Of a DNA stretch of 64,000 bases, positions 53,675-62,300 are shown piece after piece. A program made the translations under genes and the position numbers. The first letter of the stretch is position 1. The number at the start of each line of letters is the position of its first letter. Where the stretch lies: positions 1,240,001-1,304,000 of the forward strand of contig DAOSDY010000001.1 in the NCBI GenBank assembly GCA_035362835.1. The letters are read 5' to 3'. Source of the DNA: Melioribacteraceae bacterium. Lineage in GTDB: Bacteria; Bacteroidota; Ignavibacteria; Ignavibacteriales; Melioribacteraceae. The notes under the pieces are model-generated. The model was not told the origin of the DNA. It ran no database searches and worked only from the letters and a program-made list of their open reading frames with translations.

Positions 53675-55510
53675 ATGTCCAAAATAAAATTAGAACTTCT
53701 ATCTCCGGCCAAAGATCTTGAAACCGGAATTGCCGCAATCGATTGCGGAGCCGACGCCGTTTATATCGGATCCCCGCAATTCGGAGCCCGGGCTGCTGCG
53801 GGTAATTCACTTGAGGATATCAGAAAGCTTGTCGAGTACGCCCATAAATACTGGGCTAAAGTCTATGTGACAGTTAATACCGTTATCTACAATGATGAGC
53901 TTGAAGAAGTTCAGAGACTTATTAGAGAATTATATGAAATAAAAGTGGATGCAGTGATTTTCCAGGATATGGCACTTCTTGAAATGGATCTGCCCCCGGT
54001 TCAGCTATATGCGTCCACTCAGACGCACAATTATGAAATTGAACGGATAAAATTCTTAGACCGGCTCGGCATCAAGCGGATAATTCTGGCACGCGAACTT
54101 ACTATTGAAGAAATAAAACAGATTAAGAGGGAAGTGAATGCCGAACTTGAGTTTTTTGTACATGGCGCTTTGTGTGTTAGTTTAAGCGGTCAGTGCTATA
54201 TGAGTCACGAGCTTACCGGACGGAGTGCGAACCGGGGGGAATGCGCCCAGAATTGCCGCCTTCCATATTCGCTTGTTGACGCGAACGGTACTGTGATGGT
54301 CGAAAACAAACATCTGCTTTCGCTCCGCGACCTTAACCTTTCCGAATATCTAAACGAACTTGTTGATGCAGGTATAACTTCATTTAAAATTGAAGGCCGT
54401 CTTAAAGATGTTGGCTATGTAAAAAATATTACGGCATTCTACCGTCAGAAGATTGATGATATAATCCGGAATAACAGCAACTGGATACGGGCATCTTCAG
54501 GCTATTCAAAAATTCCTTTCGAACCCGATCCCGAAAGAACATTCAACCGGGGCTACACATCTTACTATTTAAATGACAGAACGGATCATGTCTCTTCGCC
54601 CGACACGCCTAAATCCACAGGTAAGTATTTGGGCAAAGTTACTGAAGTGAACAATAAGGGTTTTGTGATTGGGACAACAGAACGAATTTCTAATGGAGAC
54701 GGATTATGCTTTTACGATATCAAGGGAGAATTAGCAGGAATGTATGTTAACCGTATAGAAGGCAGGACAGTCTACACAAAGGAATTAATTGGAATAAGAC
54801 CGGGAATGAAAATTTATCGCAACTATGATCACTCATTTGAAAAACTATTGAGCAGAGAATGTAAAAGAAAAATCAGAACAAATATTATAATTGATGAGAT
54901 GGAGAAAGGTTTAAAAGTTACCGCAAGGGACGAAGACGATATTAGCACAACAGAAATTTTTGATTTGAAAAAAGAAATTGCCTCTAATCCGGAAAAAGCT
55001 AATGATGCTGTTAGAAAGCAATTTGCTAAAAGCGGCGACACAATTTTTGAGATTGAATCCGTTAATCTGAATTTCATCAAACCGCTGTTCATACAGTTAA
55101 GCTCTATTAATGAGATGAGAAGAAGAATTTTACAGAGACTGGAATTCGAGCGTTTAGAAAAGCATAAAAATGAGAATGGAAAACAGAACACAGAACCGGG
55201 AACGAAGAACTCGGATAATAAATTCCCGCAAGATAATCTTGATTATAAATTTAACGTAACAAATAAACTGGCGGAAAAATTTTATAAAGTACACGGTGTT
55301 CTTAATTATGAACCGGGTTTCGAATTGCAGAACAATCACACCGGCAAGACGGTTATGACATGCAAGTATTGCATTAAAGATGAAATGGGGCTCTGCCCGT
55401 TCGATACAGATAAAAAAGTTGAAGAACCTCTCTATCTTGTAAATGAAAGCCGGAAATACCGGCTCCACTTCAATTGCAGGGATTGCCTGATGGAGATATT
55501 GGTCGATTAG
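53675..55510 (+). CDS. U32 family protein (RlhA/TrhP-type RNA hydroxylation factor)
   Basis: 611 residues. The U32 barrel (about 1-300) contains VHGALCVSLSGQCYMSH followed by RGECAQNCRLPY, placing Cys 167, 174, 190 and 194 as the four-Cys cluster site of the family. A DUF3656-like region (about 370-500) follows, then an Asn/Lys-rich linker and a C-terminal Cys tail (CKYC and CPF near 565-580, CRDC near 602), which is common in Bacteroidota members. Although called peptidases, these proteins work in tRNA or 23S rRNA hydroxylation (TrhP, RlhA). Which RNA is modified here cannot be read. Cytosolic. Confidence 0.88.
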   Translation: MSKIKLELLSPAKDLETGIAAIDCGADAVYIGSPQFGARAAAGNSLEDIRKLVEYAHKYWAKVYVTVNTVIYNDELEEVQRLIRELYEIKVDAVIFQDMALLEMDLPPVQLYASTQTHNYEIERIKFLDRLGIKRIILARELTIEEIKQIKREVNAELEFFVHGALCVSLSGQCYMSHELTGRSANRGECAQNCRLPYSLVDANGTVMVENKHLLSLRDLNLSEYLNELVDAGITSFKIEGRLKDVGYVKNITAFYRQKIDDIIRNNSNWIRASSGYSKIPFEPDPERTFNRGYTSYYLNDRTDHVSSPDTPKSTGKYLGKVTEVNNKGFVIGTTERISNGDGLCFYDIKGELAGMYVNRIEGRTVYTKELIGIRPGMKIYRNYDHSFEKLLSRECKRKIRTNIIIDEMEKGLKVTARDEDDISTTEIFDLKKEIASNPEKANDAVRKQFAKSGDTIFEIESVNLNFIKPLFIQLSSINEMRRRILQRLEFERLEKHKNENGKQNTEPGTKNSDNKFPQDNLDYKFNVTNKLAEKFYKVHGVLNYEPGFELQNNHTGKTVMTCKYCIKDEMGLCPFDTDKKVEEPLYLVNESRKYRLHFNCRDCLMEILVD

Positions 55511-55513
55511 TTT

Positions 55514-56740
55514 TTACTGAAGCGAAGGATCCTCCAGCTTGCCGATAAAGAGAATACAGTTGCTGTTCTTTTCCCTTATCGCGAATATAAACGGTCTATC
55601 GAGCCTTATTATATCATCCCTTATTGATGTAACACCGATTTCTACAGAAGTAACGGCAGCGGCTTCCGTTCCCTCTTCGTTCACATCCACAAACGTTTTG
55701 TGTTCGACATTGCTGATGTAGGCGTTGTTCAGTCCATCGTAAAGTCTTTTAAAGTTAGCGCCAAAAGGCTCAAACGCCACCCCCATTCCAAGGGATTTTA
55801 ATGTTTCGTTAAGATTGATTTTGTATTCAAGTTTGAATTTAGGCATGTAAAGCTGGCGTTTCATCTTGGTCAGATTATTTATTAGTCCGGCCCAGCTTGC
55901 ATCCGTAAGCGTTCCGATTACATCATTTATTGTCTTATCTTTTGCGGGGAGGAGAATTGTCATGCTGAAATTACCTCTTCCGTATGGGAGATCGATAACA
56001 GTGAATGAATCGTTCGACGAAAGATAAAAATCATTTTCGAGGTTCATCATCCGGCAGGCAATGGTCTCACCCGTTTCTTTCTTAAACACATCATCAATGG
56101 TTTTATTTTTATCAAATTGATATTTCCAGGTCCCTTTGAAATAGATAGCGTTAATTAAAAACATTATGGTAGCCGGATCGATCTGCTCAACAATTTTATC
56201 AATCTTTCCGCCGGTAGATTCTTTTACCCAGTTGTTAATAATATTAATTGTTGCGGGGTCGCTGAAATTCATCGGGTTAATTGAAGCATCAAAATATTTG
56301 CGGTTTGTTTCGATAAAATCCTGCTTGAATGGAATTGTGTTCCGGTACCAGATCGAATTGGCTATCTGCATTATTACTTTGCTGTCTATTCCGGTAAGGA
56401 GCTCTATTAATGATTGATATGATTCGTTGATCTCCTGCTGCGTTAGTCCGGAAAGTGAAAGTGTGTTTTGCATCGCCTCATATGTTGTGCCGTCGGCCCC
56501 GTTAAGGGTCATTCCAAGAGCCATTGAAATACTTAAAGGAGAAATAAAAACATTTTTCCCGGATTCAGACTCCGCGATGTTTTTAAATATTTTCAGGGCA
56601 AAATTATCTGCGGAAGCGACAATCAGTTTTTCGGAGCGGGTAAGTTCGCGGACAGGAATTTCATCGTTGAATTGAGACGATGTCTCGCATCCGGCAGCGA
56701 AAATCAAAATTAATGATAAAAGTATCTTCAAACTTTTCAT
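55514..56740 (-). CDS. Lipoprotein serpin (serine protease inhibitor)
   Basis: 408 residues. The signal ends in a lipobox LIFAAGC with Cys 18 as the lipid-anchored residue. The serpin fold covers about 35-405: FISPLSISMALGMTLNGADG near 65-85, ANSIWYRN, FLINAIYFKGTW near 195-206, VDVNEEGTEAAAVT near 357-370 (hinge of the reactive centre loop), and a conserved LDRPFIFAIRE ending. Small Ala and Thr residues in the hinge are what an inhibitory serpin needs. Predicted P1 is in the VTSI region, so chymotrypsin- or elastase-like targets are possible, but P1 is uncertain by one. The gene is convergent with U32. Likely guards the cell surface from proteases. Confidence 0.9.
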   Translation of the reverse strand: MKSLKILLSLILIFAAGCETSSQFNDEIPVRELTRSEKLIVASADNFALKIFKNIAESESGKNVFISPLSISMALGMTLNGADGTTYEAMQNTLSLSGLTQQEINESYQSLIELLTGIDSKVIMQIANSIWYRNTIPFKQDFIETNRKYFDASINPMNFSDPATINIINNWVKESTGGKIDKIVEQIDPATIMFLINAIYFKGTWKYQFDKNKTIDDVFKKETGETIACRMMNLENDFYLSSNDSFTVIDLPYGRGNFSMTILLPAKDKTINDVIGTLTDASWAGLINNLTKMKRQLYMPKFKLEYKINLNETLKSLGMGVAFEPFGANFKRLYDGLNNAYISNVEHKTFVDVNEEGTEAAAVTSVEIGVTSIRDDIIRLDRPFIFAIREKNSNCILFIGKLEDPSLQ

Positions 56741-56829
56741 CTAATATCTCCCTATCATTACCGGACGAATCATATGAAAAATTGAGAAAAACTTCTACAT
56801 AGGAATTATGGTACTTATAAAGAAACCGG

Positions 56830-56859
56830 GGGTGCCCCGATTTAAGATTCCGGACACCC
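56830..56859 (-). terminator. Terminator-like hairpin after the M28 fusion gene
   Basis: On the minus strand an 8-bp stem GGGTGTCC with GGGCACCC (one T-G pair) and a 14-base loop lies 15 bases after the M28 stop codon. It is followed by CCGGTTTCTTTA, a moderate T tract. It separates the M28 fusion gene from the serpin gene downstream. Confidence 0.6.
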
Positions 56860-56874
56860 TCAGCCTATATTATA

Positions 56875-59262
56875 TTACTTCACTTCAATAACTTCAACTT
56901 CGTAAACAAGACTTGTAAAAGGAGGAATAATGAATCTCTTTTTTCCTTCAACGGTTTTACCGTAGAATCCGGTAGTGCCATAAGCTTTTGCGAACGGAAC
57001 AATTACTTTTCTCTTCTCTCCGGTTTTCATCTCGTTCAATATCTCGTCAAGACCCGGATTTATTCTGTTTGTCCCTACAGTATAAACGAAACTTTCCGGC
57101 TGATTAATGTAATTGGTGGGCATTCCTCCTTCAGAACTGCTTACAAACGGAAAGTTCGAGAGGAGAGCAGTACCCTTGTAAATAACTTTAAGTGATGAAC
57201 CGGTTTTCGGTTTATCTCCTGTTCCTTCCTTTAAGACGGAATACTTTATTCCATTCGGGGTTGAAGCTGCACCCGGTAAAATCTTTTTGATTGCCGCTTC
57301 CTCGTCCTTTGCTCTTTTTTCTTCGCTCAATTTCAGTTTTACATTTGCATCTTCAACCATCTTGCGGAATGATTCATCTGTAACGATGAATTTATTCGCC
57401 TTTTCACCTATGCGGGTAATTCCCACACTTTTTATTGTGTCTCCCTGCACTATTTTTTCTACCACATCCATTCCTTCAGCCACCCAACCGAATAGAGTGT
57501 AATTGCCGTCGAGGTATGACCTGTCGCCCAGTGTAATATAGAACTGGCTTCCGTTAGTATGAGGACCGGCATTTGCCATACCGAGCATACCGGCCTTATT
57601 ATGACTAAGCTTCGAAAAGATTTCATTCGGAAATTGATATCCCGGCCCTTCTGTTTCTTTATCGGTCTTAGGCATTCCGGCCTGGATAACGTGCCCGGGT
57701 ACAACGCGGTGCCAGATACTTCCGTTGAAATAGGGAGCTCCTTCTTTTAAAACACTGTTTTTAATCTTACCCTCTGCCAGTCCTACAAAGTTTGCAACCG
57801 TCACAGGGACATTCTCATAATCGAGTGATAAAGTAATCCGTCCTTTATTTGTGTTTAGATCGGCATAAATACCGTCGGGCAGGAAAGCTCCGTCTCTTGG
57901 AACGATCTTATCCAGATTTGCAATCTGATAAGCAAGCAGTGCGTAGATAAGCGCCGAGTGTTCCTGGGCGTCGGGAATAGTCTGATCATATGTATCCAGC
58001 AAGGTATGCCATGTTGTTCCGTATTGATGCGGACCCTGTGTTCGGAGCCATGGAGCCGGAACGCCTTCCATTGTAAATGAATGACTATCTGTTCCGCCCC
58101 GTCCGGCGCGTCTTATCAAACCGGTTTCCTGCAATGTGAATTTATATTTGAGATCAAGTTTTTCAATCGGTTCAACTGCCGGTTTTATATAATTGAAAAT
58201 CACCTTTGGAACGCCCATTCCTACAACCGGATTGGTTCCGCTATCATTATTCAGCATCATCGAGATCTTAGGTAATTTTTTCTTATTCTTTGCGACCCAG
58301 GCTTTTGAGCCCACCAGTCCTCTTTCTTCGGCAGCATATAACTGAACCATAATAGAACGTTTCGGTTTAACGCCTGCTTTAGCAAGGATGCGCACTGCTT
58401 CCATCATTCTCGAAACACCCGAAGCGTTATCAACAGCACCGGTTGCATGATCGTATGAATCGAGATGAGCACCCAGAATTACATATTCGTCAGGATATTT
58501 TGTTCCGGGTATTACACCAATTACATTATGATATTTCACCGGTCCGGGATAAAAGAAATTGCGGATATCAAATTCGAGAATGACTTCTTCTCCCTTTTCA
58601 ACTAGAGATTTAATCTGATCGAATTGTTTATCGAGCAGTTTGATATCGGGAAGCGTAGGCAAATCATCCCAGGATTTTAAATTTCTTAAATCGAACAATC
58701 TGAATGGAACTCTAGATAACTGAACAGTACCTAAAGCACCGTATGAAATTAATTTCTTTGTGATGCTGCTTACAGAATCTCTGTCGCGGGGATAACCTGT
58801 GTTTTCTCCATCCACCAGCACCCACGCCCCTTTAATTTTTTCTTTTATCTGTTCCATCCGGTCATTTTCTGTTGGAAGAACTACAACATGACCTTTCTGT
58901 TTTCCTTTTGTGCCCGCAGTGTATCCGGGTGTTCCGAATTCAAGATACATTTCGCTTGGTTTGATCATTTTACCGAACCAGGGTCCGCGGTTGAATCCCA
59001 CCGGTTCTACGCCTGCTTCATCGAGCTCGGCTTTTAATCCCCACGAGCGGAGTTCGTTATAAACCCAGAGCGCGGAATTTGTGTAAGCATCGGAGCCGGT
59101 TGATCTTCCCCCGAAGCGGTTGCATAATACGTCCTGATGAACCATAGCCCTGTTTTCATTTCTGCCGATTTCCAGAATTTTCTGAAAAACCGGATCCTGC
59201 TGGGATAAGAGCGGGCAAACATAAATAATTAAAAGGAATAGAATTGAATAGAAGCGTTTCAT
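56875..59262 (-). CDS. M28 aminopeptidase fused to cyclophilin and FKBP isomerases
   Basis: 795 residues, secreted (signal peptide 1-20). M28 peptidase domain about 25-455 with zinc residues His 266, Asp 278, Glu 312/313, Asp 340 and His 419 or 394 in GAHLDSYDHATGAVDNASG, AAEERG, NNDSG and TDSHSF. Cyclophilin domain about 466-620 with WHRVVPGHVIQAGMP, GSQFYITL (Gln 573, Phe 574) and WVAEGMDVV. A charged helix (about 638-665) leads to an FKBP domain about 670-795 with INPGLDEILNEMKTGE and YGTTGFYG. All three catalytic sites look intact. Secreted folding catalysts joined to a peptidase suggest handling of proline-rich or misfolded substrates outside the cell, which is inference. The gene is divergent from the lamin-tail gene. 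Confidence 0.93.
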   Translation of the reverse strand: MKRFYSILFLLIIYVCPLLSQQDPVFQKILEIGRNENRAMVHQDVLCNRFGGRSTGSDAYTNSALWVYNELRSWGLKAELDEAGVEPVGFNRGPWFGKMIKPSEMYLEFGTPGYTAGTKGKQKGHVVVLPTENDRMEQIKEKIKGAWVLVDGENTGYPRDRDSVSSITKKLISYGALGTVQLSRVPFRLFDLRNLKSWDDLPTLPDIKLLDKQFDQIKSLVEKGEEVILEFDIRNFFYPGPVKYHNVIGVIPGTKYPDEYVILGAHLDSYDHATGAVDNASGVSRMMEAVRILAKAGVKPKRSIMVQLYAAEERGLVGSKAWVAKNKKKLPKISMMLNNDSGTNPVVGMGVPKVIFNYIKPAVEPIEKLDLKYKFTLQETGLIRRAGRGGTDSHSFTMEGVPAPWLRTQGPHQYGTTWHTLLDTYDQTIPDAQEHSALIYALLAYQIANLDKIVPRDGAFLPDGIYADLNTNKGRITLSLDYENVPVTVANFVGLAEGKIKNSVLKEGAPYFNGSIWHRVVPGHVIQAGMPKTDKETEGPGYQFPNEIFSKLSHNKAGMLGMANAGPHTNGSQFYITLGDRSYLDGNYTLFGWVAEGMDVVEKIVQGDTIKSVGITRIGEKANKFIVTDESFRKMVEDANVKLKLSEEKRAKDEEAAIKKILPGAASTPNGIKYSVLKEGTGDKPKTGSSLKVIYKGTALLSNFPFVSSSEGGMPTNYINQPESFVYTVGTNRINPGLDEILNEMKTGEKRKVIVPFAKAYGTTGFYGKTVEGKKRFIIPPFTSLVYEVEVIEVK

Positions 59263-59379
59263 GATTGATCCAATTTAGTTGCTAGTAACTCCCGAAAATT
59301 AAATAAAACAAATGAGTGCACAAATGATTCTTTATTTTTATCTTGCAATTGCATTAGTATTAATTTTAAAAGTAATAAT

Positions 59380-62300
59380 ATGAAAAGAACAAAAATTCTA
59401 ATTTTGTTCCTTTTCCTATACTTACCCCTTAATTCCATCATTTCCCAGTCCGGCTCTGCTCTAACATTCAATGAGATTCTTTTTTATCCGGTTGAAACGA
59501 ACGGGGAATTCGTTGAGATCTATAATACGTCCGCAACCCAGTCTATCGATATCAGCGGTTTCAAATTCAAGTATTACACTTCATCGCCGAACAATCTAGT
59601 TCCGGTTAGCGGCGGAACATTGCTCGGGCCTGGTGGATTTGCGGTAATTCTGCAGGGCAATTATGATTATGCAAATGGAATTTATAAGACACTGATTCCT
59701 GCCGGCACAATAATAATGAAAACATCCGGCAGCAATTTCGGGTCCTCCGGTATGGCAAACACAGCCGGCCGGGAAGTAAGTCTCCTTAATAATGCCGGGG
59801 AGATTGTCGAAACATATATTTACTCCGCAAACAACACTGCCGGCATTTCAGACGAAAAAATAATTCCTGATAAAAACAATACGGCGGTTAATTGGTCTAA
59901 CGGAAATATCGTCAACGGTACTCCTGGCAGAAAGAATTCGGTATCTCCGGTAGATTATGATCTGGCAATTAGTTTTAAGCGGCATATTCCTCAGATTGTA
60001 ACAGCGGGCGATTCGCTCTTCCTGGAGTTTGTAATCAGGAATCAGGGAAGATTGAGAGCGGATAGTTTTTCGTTTGAAGTGTATTATGATTCCGACCGTG
60101 ATTCAATCGAAGAGAGTAATGAAGCTATCTACACATTAAATAATTCTATTCTACCGGATGATTCTTTACAGATTCCAGTTCCGTTCTATCCTCAAACATC
60201 CGGCGAATATATATTCATTGGAAAAATAAACTTCGCGGTTGACGAAAGAAGCTCTAACAACACAACGTTTATAAAAATCACTGTCTCCGATAAATTAGCT
60301 TTACAGGGAGAGATAGTAATAAATGAAATAATGTATGCGCCGCTCGGCGACGAACCGGAATGGATTGAATTGTATAATAATTCCGAACGGTCAATTAATC
60401 TGAAAAACTGGCGCGCCGGAGATAAGACGGCTACAGTTCTGATTTCTGCCACAGATTATGAGCTTACTCCTTCGGAATATCTTGTGATAAGTAAAGAAAC
60501 GGTTATAACTGAATTACACAACATTACATCCCGATTGCTGATAAGGTCATTACCGACACTTAGCAACAGCGGCGATGACGTGCTTGTTTCCGATTTATAC
60601 GGCAGAACAATCGATAGTGTAAAGTACCTTCCGTCGTGGGGCGGAAATTCCGGAGGAAGATCGCTGGAAAGAAAATCCGCTGACACAATTGCTCTGAATC
60701 AGAGTAACTGGGGATCGTCGACGAGTATAAAAAGATCTACTCCTGGGAGGGTCAACTCAATTTCGGAAAAGGAATTTGATCTGGAAATCTATTCTGTTAT
60801 TACAGTGAATCAATTTGCCGAAATCGGCAAGGATTTTAATTTTACCGTTTGGATAAAGAATTCCGGAAATGCGGGTGCGGTAAATTTCAATCTCATATTA
60901 TTCCGCGATAAGAATTTCAACCGGATCGGAGAAGCTGACGAATTGATCTCTTCCACATCGATTGAATCTCTTGAATCAGACCACTCAAAATCCATTCAAT
61001 TAATTTGTAATGACTTCGAAACAGGTTCGAATCAGTTTATAGTTTTTCTTGATTATCCTGTAGATCAGTTTACGGAGAATAATTCATTCGTCTTCAATAT
61101 TAATGGCGTTGAGTTAAATGAGGTGAGGGGAGATATTGTTATAAACGAAATTATGTACGCACCTCATTCCCCTGAGCCGGAATGGATCGAGATTTTTAAC
61201 AGAAGCAGCAAAATTATTAACCTGAAAAATTACATTATCGGCGATAACTCCTCTTACATAACTATAACCGATTATGATTTTATGCTTCAGCCGGAAGAAT
61301 ATGCGGTTGTTTCGAAAGACAGCGTTATTTTCTCGATATACGGGAATTCGGGCAAAATAATAACCGCAGTTATTCCTTCGCTTAATGACGGCGGTGATCG
61401 GATAGTTCTTCTGGATTCTCTGGGAAGAATTATAGATTCAACTTACTACAGTCCTGTGTGGGGAGGGAGCTCGGGCAGGTCTCTCGAAAGAATTGCAGCG
61501 GAAAAATCGTCTACAGATTCTACTAACTGGAAGACAACAAAAGCGGAGAGAGGAACTCCGGGTAGAATTAATTCAATATCCAAAAAAAATTACGATATAG
61601 CGTTAATGTCAGAAAGTATTAATCCGGCCAAACCTGTTATCGGTCAGGAAGTAAGAATTAATATTCACTTCCGCAATCCGGGTAAAAACCCGGCCCGGTT
61701 TATTTGCAGGTTTTACGAAAAATTAAATAACGGAATCAAGTTGTTATTAAAAGAAGAATATATTGAAGTGCCAAGTATTGAAGATACCGGTTTTTATTTT
61801 TCTCAAATGGAATTCATTATAGAATCGCTAACAGCAAAAAGAACATTTGAATACTTTGCCGATTACAAATTGGATGAAGATACAACAAACAACCGGTATC
61901 AATTTTCCGTTATTCCCGGCTATCCAAAGAATTCGGTTGTATTGAATGAAATAATGTACAATCCTGTTAACGGTGAGCCGGAATGGATAGAGCTGTTCAA
62001 CAGATCCTCCTATGATATTGATCTGGAAGGATGGTCCGTTTCAGATTTCCTGACAACACCCTTAAAAACGAAGCTTCAATCAGGCGGAATAACAGTTCCC
62101 GCCGGAACATTTTTAGTTATTTCCAAAGATTCGGTAATTAACAATTTCCATCGTTCAATTCCTTCACAGCTGCTTATCAACACATTTGCTAATCTTAATA
62201 ACGATGCCGACGCGGTTATAATAAGAGATGCTAATGAAGAGACCATCGATTCTGTCAGATACGACAAATCCTGGGGCGGAGAAAACGGTAAATCCTTAGA

